Shown: positions 38,254-46,796, counted from the first letter of the stretch. The stretch: 64,000 nucleotides of DNA from JADHUC01 sp964623055 (GCA_964623055.1 CAZURK010000009.1:56699-120698); one strand, 5' to 3'. A program made the numbers and translations. Notes: generated from the sequence alone by a model not told the origin.

Positions 38254-39519
38254 TCAACGCTGTCGTGGACGCAGGGTATCCTCACCGTCAGTCAACCATT
38301 CGATATTGAACCGCGCCAACACGATTTTCGAGTAGTCATCGGCTTCGTAAAGGCAAAGAACTTCGAATTGATCAGTGACGGTCACATCGGAGTAGGCCGC
38401 TGAGCCCGAATGCAGAACTTTCGATACCGGCCAGCTTCGGCATTCGTCGTAACTGACTCGCACAGTCATCCGCGTGCGGGACTTCGGATCGGCGGGTGAG
38501 GACAACAACACGCGGTTCCTTTCGAACCGACGTGTGTCGGTGAATCGAACCACGCTGCCCTGGCACGATGGCTCAGGAAGTCGTGGGTCATATTTCACCG
38601 TCGACCATGTCTTTCCGCCGTCCTGGCTGAACGCGTAGGCTCGCTGTTTCTTCCCTTGGCGGCTGCGCATGTTCATGTACAACGTGTCGTCGGTCAATTC
38701 GACGACTTCGCATTCGTCAGACGCGTTGGCGTCGAGGGCCGAACCAAGTTGCCACGCCGCTCCGTGATCGTCGCTGTAGAAGCAATACGAAAGCTGGATC
38801 TCGCCCAGCCGCGGTGTCGCATCGGCCCAGCAGGGGATCAGCAGTCTGCCGTCGCGCAGTTGAATACCGTGACCTGGACCGGCTCCAACCCAGTGCCACG
38901 CCGGATTCATGGCGACGTCGGTTATGTCCACCGGCTTGGACCACGTTTTACCGTCGTCGTTGCTCCTCGTGAGAAGCACTCGCTTGTTGTCACGGCAAAA
39001 GGGCAACCAGATAGTGCCGCTGGTTCGATCGACAACGGGACACGGATTCCCCATCGTGTGGCCCCCGTCGTCGGCGATTATTCTGAGTTCAGTCCACGTC
39101 CTTCCGCCGTCGAAGCTTCGACGTAACGCCAAATCAATGTCGCCATGATCGGAACGGCTGCTCTTCCGGGCCTCGGCCATTGCTAGAATCGTTCCGCGAT
39201 TTGTTACCACCAGCGACGGGATGCGGTAGCAGTGGTAACCAAGGTCACCGGATTGAAACAGTGGTTGTTGCTCCAGTTCGGCTGACGGCTTGGGGTCTGC
39301 CGCCTCGAGTCGGTTCGCGAAGCCCCCGAACGCAAGCGACAGGAAACAGGACAACAGAGCCGACGCATGAATCAGGTGGAAGGCCGTTCGTAGTGTCGCC
39401 TTTAGGCGGTTTTTTGCGGCGTTCTGCGCTCCGTAGCCGCCTAGAGGCGGCACTACAAACCAGTCTATTCGTCGGTTCAACAACGAGAGCGCAGCCGTCG
39501 AGTTTGTCGGCTTGTGCAT
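38254..39519 (-). CDS. Exo-alpha-sialidase (GH33-like), exported, with a repeat-derived N-terminal extension
   Basis: 421 residues. This is the best sialidase of the window: CYRIPSLVVTNRGTILAMAE carries the RIP motif and first catalytic-site strand, and four Asp boxes follow (SFDGGRTW, SNDDGKTW, SDDHGAAW, SQDGGKTW). Sialidases release terminal sialic acids. Residues 1-21 precede 23 residues (22-44, VVPPLGG... KATLR) encoded by a palindromic element; the real hydrophobic leader (ASALLSCFLSLAFGG) comes only after it. The ATG has AAGGAAAG upstream and there is no later Met before the leader, so the element is translated. The protein should be exported if the lengthened N-region is tolerated. Confidence 0.85.
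   Translation of the reverse strand: MHKPTNSTAALSLLNRRIDWFVVPPLGGYGAQNAAKNRLKATLRTAFHLIHASALLSCFLSLAFGGFANRLEAADPKPSAELEQQPLFQSGDLGYHCYRIPSLVVTNRGTILAMAEARKSSRSDHGDIDLALRRSFDGGRTWTELRIIADDGGHTMGNPCPVVDRTSGTIWLPFCRDNKRVLLTRSNDDGKTWSKPVDITDVAMNPAWHWVGAGPGHGIQLRDGRLLIPCWADATPRLGEIQLSYCFYSDDHGAAWQLGSALDANASDECEVVELTDDTLYMNMRSRQGKKQRAYAFSQDGGKTWSTVKYDPRLPEPSCQGSVVRFTDTRRFERNRVLLSSPADPKSRTRMTVRVSYDECRSWPVSKVLHSGSAAYSDVTVTDQFEVLCLYEADDYSKIVLARFNIEWLTDGEDTLRPRQR
39390..39456. repeat. Palindromic element inside the sialidase N-terminus
   Basis: Arms of 20 bases (39390-39409 and 39437-39456) with two mismatches and a 27-base loop. The ends are GTAG and CTAC. It is wholly inside the sialidase reading frame and encodes residues 22-44 without a stop. 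Confidence 0.85.
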
Positions 39520-39570
39520 GAGTGCTTTCCTTCTGCGTTTGGAATTGCCTGCCCTACTTCATCACTCAAG

Positions 39571-40650
39571 TCATTCTGCCTTTCCTGGAAGTCTCTTTAC
39601 CCATGAAACCTGTGTGACCAGTTGACTGAGCGATGCGAACGATATGTGGGCGTTGGTTGCGTATCGCGGTGTTGAATTGGCTGGAAAGGTGGCCAAAGTG
39701 GCGTCGCCGACCAGAAACACGTTGAAGTCTTTCGAGAGGTTCTGGTAACCGGCCGTTGTACGACAGAAGCACATGTCGGTGGCGTAGCCGGTTAGCAGAA
39801 CGTGGCGAATGCCGTTCTGTTTCAGGAATTGCTTCAACGGTTCGTATCCCGGAGAGTCGTAAATCACCACGTCATTGGGATGGACGGTAATGTCGCTGGT
39901 CACCGGAATGGGCAATTCCCAGAAGCCGGCGTTGTTGAACTTGGGCCCGGCATTCAAGCCTGGGAATTGCTGGAAGTAGTCGATGACGGGCCGGTCCGAC
40001 GACAGGGTCAGACGACTGGGAAGCGCTTCGCCCTTGTATGAAAACGAGTTTAGCTTGGCGTCAAGCTCCTTCCGCCCTTCGGCTCGCTGCTGCGGAGTGG
40101 GACGGCCGGTGAAAGACCGGTACAGCTTCTTTCGGATTGGATCCTCGTTTCCCGGCAGGCTGTACATCACCAGCGCCACGTTGTCGCGCAAACGCATCAG
40201 AAACGGGTCGATCACCTCGCGCGTATGCCGCCCAGCGAGGTGGTTCTTTTCCAGCGTGCAGAAATCGGCAACGCCGGCCGGTTCTGGGGTCCTCCAACCT
40301 TGTCCATCGTCAATGCCCCACGGGTGCACCATGATGACCGCGGTCCGGTCGGCGCGCAGCCGGTTAGGCATTTCGATGATGCCACGCGCGTTGTAAGAAA
40401 ATCGCCACGCGCGCACGGACAAGTCGGCACCGTCGTCCTGGACCAGCGGCGGTGACTCGAAGCGTCGTATTTCTTCGATAGGGTGGACGAACTCCGGGTG
40501 GTCGGCAAGCAACGGTTTCGGGTTCGCCAGCGGCGTCAGTTGGTTCTCGTAGACTCGCGATGAGGGTTGGTCGGCAGCGTTAGCGGTCTCGGCCGCCGTC
40601 GTGCAGGCAATCAGCAAGATCAAAGTGGCATTGGGAATGAGTCTATTCAT
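39571..40650 (-). CDS. Isochorismatase-like cysteine hydrolase, exported
   Basis: 359 residues with AGGAG before the ATG and a Sec leader (LILLIACTTAAETANA). The isochorismatase-like fold is seen at RTAVIMVHPWGIDDG and LLTGYATDMCFC, where C294 is the expected nucleophile. The N-terminal segment before the fold is longer than usual (about 100 residues). Relatives hydrolyse C-N bonds of ureidoacrylate, nicotinamide, allantoate-type or carbamoyl compounds. Export is unusual for the family. Last gene of a four-gene operon, overlapping the deacetylase-like gene by four bases (ATGA), which implies coupled translation. Confidence 0.78.
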   Translation of the reverse strand: MNRLIPNATLILLIACTTAAETANAADQPSSRVYENQLTPLANPKPLLADHPEFVHPIEEIRRFESPPLVQDDGADLSVRAWRFSYNARGIIEMPNRLRADRTAVIMVHPWGIDDGQGWRTPEPAGVADFCTLEKNHLAGRHTREVIDPFLMRLRDNVALVMYSLPGNEDPIRKKLYRSFTGRPTPQQRAEGRKELDAKLNSFSYKGEALPSRLTLSSDRPVIDYFQQFPGLNAGPKFNNAGFWELPIPVTSDITVHPNDVVIYDSPGYEPLKQFLKQNGIRHVLLTGYATDMCFCRTTAGYQNLSKDFNVFLVGDATLATFPANSTPRYATNAHISFASLSQLVTQVSWVKRLPGKAE

Positions 40651-41669
40651 GTTTCACGCTCCTTTGCGACCCGTTTTGCGATCGTGTCGAGACCGACGAT
40701 GGCAGCCCGGTCGCTGGCCTGGTTGACCAGGTCGCAAATCAGTTCGTAGGTTCGGAACTCGGGGTCCTCGACATACATGATCGAAGGATGGCCCAAGAGG
40801 TCGAACACCCCGCGATGCTCGATGGCCCACTGCACATTCCTCTCGACCATTTTCAGGAAGTCGTCGAGTTTCCACTTCTTTTCCTTGCGACGAAATGACG
40901 CCACGTCGCCCAACGGGCTCATGGGAATCTCGATCAAGCCCGAGGGATAGACGAACGGTTGGCTATCCTTCTGGGCATCGGCCACGCGCTCGAAATCCTC
41001 TTCGGTCGGGTTCTCCTGCTTGACCGCCACGCCCTTCGCCATGCTGCTGACCCATGTGAAACCCGATTCGAGCATCATCTCTTGTACGTCCGCGCGGCCA
41101 ATCAGACCCGAACTCGATCCGCCCGGCGTGCGAAAACCTACCGGGCTGACGCCGATGCGCGTTTTCATGGCCATGTCGGTCAGACGGGTGTTTTCCATAA
41201 TCACTTCGCGCGGCGTCTTGCCGTGTATCAGCCAGGGGGCTCGTCGGAAACGAAACTGCATGTTCTCCGTTTTCGTGGACCATACGTTCACGTGGTCGTA
41301 GGTGTGATTCGCCACGGGATGCCCCTCCGAGACGATCTCTTTCAGCCAGTCCACGTTCTCCTGCTCGAAGACCTGCCCGACAACGAACGACTGCAGCACA
41401 CCGCCTTTCGCCTTTACACGTCGACAGGCTTCGACCGTGTACTGCTTGGTGGCTTCGTTCAGGTTCCCTTTCTCGTAGTCCCAGTGCATGATATCCCACT
41501 TGGGATAGTGGCGGGACATTTCCAGGTCCAAGGTAATGGCAATGAGGGCCTTATCGTCAAGCGAATCGTCTCGATGCCGTGCAGATGCCGTCCCGGTAAG
41601 CAAAGCACCCGCCACCGAACCGCATAGGAAACTACGTCGCGACATGGGAAATCGATTCGTAGCCATCAT
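40647..41669 (-). CDS. Polysaccharide-deacetylase-family hydrolase, Tat-exported
   Basis: 340 residues with GGAGG before the ATG. The Tat leader is FPMSRRSFLCGSVAGALLTG. NodB-fold motifs: ITLDLEMSRHYP (D48), SEGHPVANHTYDH with metal ligands H122 and H126, GFRTPGG near 178-184, and a late His in LLGHPSIM. The metal-dependent fold covers chitin and peptidoglycan deacetylases and also allantoinase- and imidase-like enzymes. The SEGHPVANHTYDH form is closest to ordinary deacetylases, so the substrate remains open. It is the third gene in the operon, 19 bases after the amidohydrolase stop. Confidence 0.83.
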   Translation of the reverse strand: MMATNRFPMSRRSFLCGSVAGALLTGTASARHRDDSLDDKALIAITLDLEMSRHYPKWDIMHWDYEKGNLNEATKQYTVEACRRVKAKGGVLQSFVVGQVFEQENVDWLKEIVSEGHPVANHTYDHVNVWSTKTENMQFRFRRAPWLIHGKTPREVIMENTRLTDMAMKTRIGVSPVGFRTPGGSSSGLIGRADVQEMMLESGFTWVSSMAKGVAVKQENPTEEDFERVADAQKDSQPFVYPSGLIEIPMSPLGDVASFRRKEKKWKLDDFLKMVERNVQWAIEHRGVFDLLGHPSIMYVEDPEFRTYELICDLVNQASDRAAIVGLDTIAKRVAKERET

Positions 41670-41688
41670 CCATCCTCCAAAAAGGTAT

Positions 41689-42669
41689 CTACGTCAAACC
41701 GATGAGCCGACGCGCGTTGTCGCGCGAGATGCGGGCCTGTACGTGATCGGGAACGCTGAACTCCCGGAACAGATCAAATTGCTGAAAACTGCGCTGTTGA
41801 AGGTCGTAGTAATCGGTGCCAAATAACAGCTTGTCCGCACGGCGCACGAGAAAGTTCTCGCCAAAGCCTCGATCACGGAGAACGGCGTGCGCCCCGCTTG
41901 AGGACAAGTCGCCGTACAGATTCGGGTACTTGTCCATTAAAGCATCGATCGCGCCGCCGGGGGCGACGGGGCCTTGAGGATAGCTTGTGTGCAAGTCGGT
42001 CTGTTGGAGATCGCCCGATATCGAGGCCCACCACCCCTTGCCATGGCCGATCAGCGACAAATTCGGAAATGATCTCAGCACCTTCTCCAGTCCCGGCAGC
42101 CCGGGTTTGTCCATGTTGGACTGGTTGTCCAGGTGGAACAGCAGGGGCAGCTTCACCTCGGCGCAAGCTTCATAGAGTTTCATGCTCAGCGGGTCGTCGA
42201 TCGGCAAGCGGACTTTGTGTTCGCCAAAACCCTTCGCGCCGGCATCGACGTATCGCTTCAGCATATCCACGACTTGTTTCTGCGTCGTCAGATGGGTGCC
42301 GAGTGTGCGAGGGTCGATCGCACAGAACGGAATCAACCGATCCGTGTGGTCCTTGGTCTGACTGAGCACGAACTCCGTGGTGATCGGATACCAGAAAGCC
42401 TCGGGCGATATCAGTGGCAGCACGGTCGCCTGAGCAACGCCATGCGCGTCCATCCACCGGAGCAGGATGTCGGCGCTTACCGGCCCTCGATCGCTCCCAT
42501 ACCACCGATGCGTGAGGTGGACATGGATGTCGACGTATTCGCTGTCCGATGATTGCCGGCGCGCTGATTCCGATTCGGCACAAGCGAGTCGACATCCCCC
42601 GGCCAGTCCGGCTGCCATCGACCCAGCGAAAAAACCACGCCGTGAGATCAAAGTCCGATGGCTTGCCAT
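41689..42669 (-). CDS. Amidohydrolase-family protein, Tat-exported
   Basis: 326 residues with AGGAGG before the ATG. The Tat leader is TLISRRGFFAGSMAAGLAGG. Metal-site motifs of the amidohydrolase-2 family: VDIHVHL (H49, H51), LPLLFHLDN (His), SLIGHGKGWWA (His) and LLFGTDYY (Asp). Family members hydrolyse amides, lactones or decarboxylate ring compounds using a zinc or similar metal. Nothing in the sequence identifies the substrate. It is the second gene in the operon, after RidA and 30 bases from it. Confidence 0.85.
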   Translation of the reverse strand: MASHRTLISRRGFFAGSMAAGLAGGCRLACAESESARRQSSDSEYVDIHVHLTHRWYGSDRGPVSADILLRWMDAHGVAQATVLPLISPEAFWYPITTEFVLSQTKDHTDRLIPFCAIDPRTLGTHLTTQKQVVDMLKRYVDAGAKGFGEHKVRLPIDDPLSMKLYEACAEVKLPLLFHLDNQSNMDKPGLPGLEKVLRSFPNLSLIGHGKGWWASISGDLQQTDLHTSYPQGPVAPGGAIDALMDKYPNLYGDLSSSGAHAVLRDRGFGENFLVRRADKLLFGTDYYDLQQRSFQQFDLFREFSVPDHVQARISRDNARRLIGLT

Positions 42670-42699
42670 GGCATATCCTCCTTACAGATCTGACGCCGA

Positions 42700-43212
42700 C
42701 TACACGATCGCCACCGCTTCGATCTCGATCTCAAGGCCGGGAATCGCCAGTTCCGGAGTCCCCACCGCGGTCGATGCAGGATAGGGTTTCACCAAATAGT
42801 CCTTGCGCACCTTGCGGTAAACGGGCAGGTCGCGCAACAGGTGAACGAAATACGATCGGAGGATCACAATGTTCTTGTATGACGCGCCCGCGGCCTCGAG
42901 CACGAGTCCAATCCTTTCGAACGTCTGTCGCATCTGCGTTTCCATGTCCGCGTCCAGATCCTCGGGCCCCTGTCCTGAAACGAACACAAGCTGCTGTCCC
43001 TCGGCCAGGATTCCCGGCGTGTAGCCGACGTCTGCCGCCGGCGCGCCCTTGGGGTGTAGGCCTTTCAGCCTGGCTTCGGACTTTTGCCCCGGAGCCGCTT
43101 GGGCCGATTCCGGCGACAACGCAACAAGCGGTCCGCCGACCAATCCAGCGAGTGCCCCTCCGAGAAAACCCCGTCGACCGTCTCGCGCATGTCGTTTGTG
43201 ATCATCCACCAT
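42700..43212 (-). CDS. RidA-family protein with Tat leader
   Basis: 170 residues from the ATG at 43212 (AGGAG upstream). Residues 8-40 form a Tat leader (GRRGFLGGALAGLVGGPLVA). The rest is a single RidA/YjgF domain: LVFVSGQGPE, AAGASYKNIVILRSYFVHL, and the closing TPELAIPGLEIEIEAVAI. The arginine that binds substrate carboxylate in canonical RidA (PARTT-like) is serine 147 (PASTA), so it belongs to a divergent subgroup and probably does not deaminate 2-aminoacrylate. RidA proteins normally work in the cytosol; an exported one is unusual. First gene of the four-gene operon. Confidence 0.85.
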   Translation of the reverse strand: MVDDHKRHARDGRRGFLGGALAGLVGGPLVALSPESAQAAPGQKSEARLKGLHPKGAPAADVGYTPGILAEGQQLVFVSGQGPEDLDADMETQMRQTFERIGLVLEAAGASYKNIVILRSYFVHLLRDLPVYRKVRKDYLVKPYPASTAVGTPELAIPGLEIEIEAVAIV

Positions 43213-43380
43213 CGATGGTTCTCCTTCTGCTATAACGGGAAGTGAGTTCCAGGTAGTCGTCCGCGCTCGCTTCCCCAACCGAATTGAGAAGAGTGAGTCT
43301 CGAAGTCCGCAATCACGCCCAGCGGACAGTTGGTTTCAGGTCAAACACCTGATCGTCCGCCGTTGTCGGTTATAGTCCAT

Positions 43381-44157
43381 TCAACTGGCAAACAACTCCA
43401 CGAGCCACGTGGCATCGGAATCGTTGAGCGCCGGTGAGAGTGGAACGTCGTAGTTGATCGAGAGTTCGTAGCGGGCGCGATCGTAGACGGTTGTAAAGAC
43501 GTTTTGCAGGTCGAGCGTTACGTCGGGGTCGCCCTCTTTCAGCGGAATGGGGATGCTCGGCAGCCGGTTGCGGATCGTCCAGGCGTAGACTTTCGCGCGC
43601 GGGCGACGTTCTTGGCGGCTGACGATTGCGTAATAGTCGCCATACGGAAGCGGGCTGTTCATCGGCAGCCGCCGGCCGCCTCGCAGCAAGTCAAATTCAA
43701 CCGAGTGAGTTTGGCTCCGCAGGATTTCGTCCCGCTTGGTCAGATATTCACGCCGGCCATTGCTGGCTGGCCGCTTGTTGCCCGGCGACAGCGTTTCCAG
43801 AACCGTTACCACTTCTCTTGTTTCTCGCTCGCGGATCACCAAGTACGTTTCGCGAGTTTCCTCCGGCATCGGCAGAAGACACTCCTCCGACGCCATGGCC
43901 GTGGCGGGGGAAGCCGTGCTGGCTTCCATCGGAGAGCCTCCCGCGCCGGTCGCCAACACCGCTACGTCGGCTCTGCGCGGCTGATCCTGCTCGTCGCCAG
44001 AGTGCTCCACGTACACTCGCCGCTCGACGCGGACGATGTAGCGCGGTTCGACCTGCGGTGACAAAGCCTCCGAGACCACGGTATTGAAGCGTGTGTGAAA
44101 GTCTTCCCATTCCTCGCCTTCAAGGAAAGGGTCCATGCCGGGAAATGGAGACGGCAT
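43381..44157 (-). CDS. DUF4058 family protein
   Basis: 258 residues. The ATG at 44157 gives the family's canonical opening MPSPFPGMDPFLE; an in-frame ATG 11 codons earlier is rejected. Motifs TRFNTVVSEALSPQVEPRY and RRADVAVL, and the closing NYDVPLSPALNDSDATW, are typical. The family is widespread in cyanobacteria and planctomycetes and is of unknown function; a conserved PD-(D/E)XK-like topology has been suggested for related DUFs, which I cannot verify here. No signal peptide is seen, so it is cytosolic. It lies 168 bases upstream of the RidA operon on the same strand, without evidence for co-transcription. Confidence 0.85.
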   Translation of the reverse strand: MPSPFPGMDPFLEGEEWEDFHTRFNTVVSEALSPQVEPRYIVRVERRVYVEHSGDEQDQPRRADVAVLATGAGGSPMEASTASPATAMASEECLLPMPEETRETYLVIRERETREVVTVLETLSPGNKRPASNGRREYLTKRDEILRSQTHSVEFDLLRGGRRLPMNSPLPYGDYYAIVSRQERRPRAKVYAWTIRNRLPSIPIPLKEGDPDVTLDLQNVFTTVYDRARYELSINYDVPLSPALNDSDATWLVELFAS

Positions 44158-44193
44158 TGGGCGTGCCCTCGTAATGGATTGGAGAATCATGGT

Positions 44194-44424
44194 TCATTGT
44201 AGTCCAATCGGCCGAGCGGTGGCAAATGGCTGTCGTTGGTCGCCGCTCAAGCGGAGCGTCTCGGCGCGGGCCACGATCAATTGGGCGGCCGCACCGTAGC
44301 TACGGCGTCCTTTCCCAGGCAGTCCGAAGTGATATGATAGCCGGTAGCCATTCTGTTCGCGAGCGGCGACCTTCCGCAATATGTCCGCAACGAATTGATC
44401 GAGCAGTTGGCAAACGATGCACAA
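44194..44424 (-). CDS. Doubtful small open frame, possibly a gene remnant
   Basis: 76 codons from a TTG. The sequence begins CQLLDQFVADILRKVAAREQ and has a protein-like mix of residues, but no family is recognised, no ribosome site is seen, and the opposite strand is open too. It lies in the 296-base gap between the divergent DUF4058 gene and the gene at 44454, where the promoter of the latter should also be. It may be a remnant or noise. Confidence 0.2.
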   Translation of the reverse strand: MCIVCQLLDQFVADILRKVAAREQNGYRLSYHFGLPGKGRRSYGAAAQLIVARAETLRLSGDQRQPFATARPIGLQ

Positions 44425-44453
44425 CTTTCGAGCGTGCAGAGGAACATCGTGGA

Positions 44454-44888
44454 ATGAAGAAGATCACCGGATCGAACTACAAAAAGGACAAGCTCTACCC
44501 GGCGGTCGCACGCGCGATCGCCGAGATCATGAAGACGGAAGATGCGGTCACGCCGATTGACGTCTTGATGCGCATGAACCGCGTCGACAAGAAGGCTTAC
44601 GAAGATTGGCGTTTCGGCCGCATTCCCCATCTGGAAAAGGTCTTTCTTGGGAGCCTGGGCAAGGCGAATCGGATTCTACGCATCCTCCGGCTGCACGCGG
44701 AGTCGTTACATCTTGTCCCATCGCAGACGGTGTATCGGAAATGGGGCAAAGGCAAGAAGCGAATCGTCTTGCGGTTCTCAAAATCGGGCCATCCGAACCT
44801 CGAAAAAGCGTATTCGACGCATTATCTGGTCAAGAGTCGCATGAAAAAGAACAACCCCAAGGAGGTCAGAGAGGACGCAACGGCGTAG
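44454..44888 (+). CDS. Conserved hypothetical protein, probably nucleic-acid-associated
   Basis: 144 residues from the ATG at 44454, the only start followed by protein-like sequence; the frame is open upstream, but Arg/Ser-rich there. The protein is basic: KLYPAVARAIAEIMKTEDAV, then KKAYEDWRFGRIPHLEKVF, then RILRILRLHAESLHL, with a Lys-rich C-terminus. This matches a small bacterial protein of unknown function found in many phyla. The basic charge and helical pattern suggest DNA or RNA binding, which is inference only. It converges on the heparinase-like gene across a hairpin. Confidence 0.7.
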   Translation: MKKITGSNYKKDKLYPAVARAIAEIMKTEDAVTPIDVLMRMNRVDKKAYEDWRFGRIPHLEKVFLGSLGKANRILRILRLHAESLHLVPSQTVYRKWGKGKKRIVLRFSKSGHPNLEKAYSTHYLVKSRMKKNNPKEVREDATA

Positions 44889-44910
44889 TTCTCTTCCTCA
44901 CACGGGTCCG

Positions 44911-44924
44911 CCCCGCAAGCGGGG
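44911..44924. terminator. Hairpin between convergent genes
   Basis: CCCCGC at 44911-44916 is followed directly by AA and GCGGGG at 44919-44924. It sits between the stop codons of two converging genes (44888 and 44925) and would fit a bidirectional terminator. There is no T-tract on either side. The same short palindrome is a common planctomycete repeat, so it may not be a terminator at all. Confidence 0.4.
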
Positions 44925-46625
44925 TCATCTCTCTTGCAGTCGCACTTCTAGGACGGTCTCGCCTCCGTCCGAGGGTTGGACCGTAGCTCGCGAGAACTTC
45001 GCCGGGGCCGGATCGACGAGTGCGAGTTTCCCGTTGCCGACAGCCATCTTCTCCGCGTGCCCGGCTGCCTCCCACATCGTGATCTCGCCTGCCGAGACCG
45101 TCACAGCGACGCGATCGCCCCATGTGACTTGGTTCCCGCGACGGATCGGCGTTCCTTGACACCACCATTGCCACGCGCCAACGGCTCGGCGTCGGATCAC
45201 AACCCGGCCCTGACGGTAGAGCGCGACGGTCATCGATTCTTCTTTTGCGTTTCCTACGTGGATCGTTGCCACGGAACCATTGTCTTCGAGGCTTTGGACT
45301 GAGTGGTTTTGTGGGACTCCATCCCCGACGATCACCGGATGTCCACCCGCGTGGACGACCCATTGCGCCTTCCCGACGGCGACCAGCAAATCATCCGGCT
45401 TCCAAGACGCCCGTGCGTACGCTTGGCCAACCGAAGGAAAGTGATACGAGAGCTTCGTCGTTTCCGCTTTCGCCGGGACGCTCGCGTCGTACCAGAGGTA
45501 CGCGTATCCACCCAGTTCGAACAGCAGTTGCTCGCCGTGAGGAGTGATGTAGCGCGTTTTCTGGATTCGCCCCAGCGATTGATCCCAAAGAGCCAAATAT
45601 TGACAGATGGGCCGACGGTACTCTCGTGCCAGAAAAAGAAGCACGGGCGCATAATAGTCGATTTGCCCGTATGGCGGCTCCAAGACGACCGTCTGGTGGG
45701 AAAGGTTGTAGCCGGGATCCTTCTCGGCGGCGACCGAAGCCAAGGCGAGATCAGCGTTCATATACTCCTTGTACTCGCCGAACAAATCGCGGCCGGTGAC
45801 GTGGCGGAGGGCGTCCATGAAGAACAATCGGTAGTGCATTGTGGAAGCCCAAAACGTCGCGCCTTCGACTTGGGCTCCGTCCGGCGCCAGGCCGTTGGGC
45901 AGCAAGTGTTCCTCGAACTTCTTCACCGTGGCCGCCAGCCACGTGTCCGCTCCGGGCACCTCGCCCAGCAGCGCCAGAGCAGCAACGCCGAACGATCCCC
46001 ATTCGACGATTGCGTGGTGTGTGTGAAAGCCGGGTCCGGCAATGCGAGGAGTTGCGAAGTAACCGGTGTAGTACTTGCGGCAGATACCCGCGAGCGTTTC
46101 GCGAACTTCGCGCCGCTGGGCATCGTCAAATCGGTCGTATGCCATGTCGTAGCCGACGGCGACACCCTTCAACAGCCGGGTTACCGCGTACGCCTTCGAG
46201 CCGTTGGGCTGCCCGTCCGCCTCGCGCTTCCACACCCGGCAACTGGCCAATACCCATTCGCGCGCCGCATTGCCATATCGCTCGTCGCCGCTGAGTGCAT
46301 AAGCCATCGAGAGATGCTCGGTTACGGCCAGATCGCCCATGATGGCGTAGAAACGATCGTAGAGATTCTCGTAGATCGGATCGGGGGATACGGGCGCGAT
46401 CCAGGCTTCGCGCGGACTCCGGGTCAAGCACCAGTCGGCCGACTCGCGGATGTTACTCCAGATCTGCTTATGTACGCCCGTCTCCCGCAACTCGCGCAGC
46501 CGAGGCAGCTCGTCGGCCGTGAAGTAAAATCGCGGATGGCCAAGTGTTGCTCGCTCCGCGGCGGCGAGAGCGGGCTTCGCCAGAAGTGTGAAGATGGCCA
46601 GGAGCACCGGCAGTATCATTTTCAT
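44925..46625 (-). CDS. Exported heparinase II/III- or alginate-lyase-like protein
   Basis: 566 residues with GGAG before the ATG and a Sec leader (MILPVLLAIFTLLAKPALA). The N-terminal 380 residues are helical in the pattern of an (alpha/alpha) toroid: PRFYFTADELPRLRELRETG opens it, and FHTHHAIVEWGSFGVAALAL and GYNLSHQTVV give conserved His/Glu/Tyr positions. The C-terminal 180 residues form a beta-sandwich. This is the two-domain layout of heparinase II/III and related polysaccharide lyases, which cleave uronic-acid polymers. It stands alone between convergent and repeat-bearing gaps. Family assignment is by layout and motifs. Confidence 0.75.
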   Translation of the reverse strand: MKMILPVLLAIFTLLAKPALAAAERATLGHPRFYFTADELPRLRELRETGVHKQIWSNIRESADWCLTRSPREAWIAPVSPDPIYENLYDRFYAIMGDLAVTEHLSMAYALSGDERYGNAAREWVLASCRVWKREADGQPNGSKAYAVTRLLKGVAVGYDMAYDRFDDAQRREVRETLAGICRKYYTGYFATPRIAGPGFHTHHAIVEWGSFGVAALALLGEVPGADTWLAATVKKFEEHLLPNGLAPDGAQVEGATFWASTMHYRLFFMDALRHVTGRDLFGEYKEYMNADLALASVAAEKDPGYNLSHQTVVLEPPYGQIDYYAPVLLFLAREYRRPICQYLALWDQSLGRIQKTRYITPHGEQLLFELGGYAYLWYDASVPAKAETTKLSYHFPSVGQAYARASWKPDDLLVAVGKAQWVVHAGGHPVIVGDGVPQNHSVQSLEDNGSVATIHVGNAKEESMTVALYRQGRVVIRRRAVGAWQWWCQGTPIRRGNQVTWGDRVAVTVSAGEITMWEAAGHAEKMAVGNGKLALVDPAPAKFSRATVQPSDGGETVLEVRLQER

Positions 46626-46649
46626 GTCAACTCCGTAGTTGCAGAAAAG

Positions 46650-46796
46650 GTAGGACGGATTGCCAATCCGTCCGCGAAATACCGATACGAAACTGAAGAA
46701 CTCGATTGTGGCTGGATCGCACGATCAGTCATGTTCAGCCGCGGTTTTGCGATCTACTTTTCGTTCCGCGACGGACGGATTGGCAATCCGTCCTAC
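46650..46796. repeat. Paired palindromic element, GTAGGACGGATTGCC family
   Basis: A 25-base arm (46650-46674) and its exact inverse (46772-46796) are separated by 97 bases. Each arm is itself nearly a perfect palindrome around GGATTGCCAATCC. The right end lies over the stop codon of the neighbouring large gene. The 97-base interior has no gene. Confidence 0.9.
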
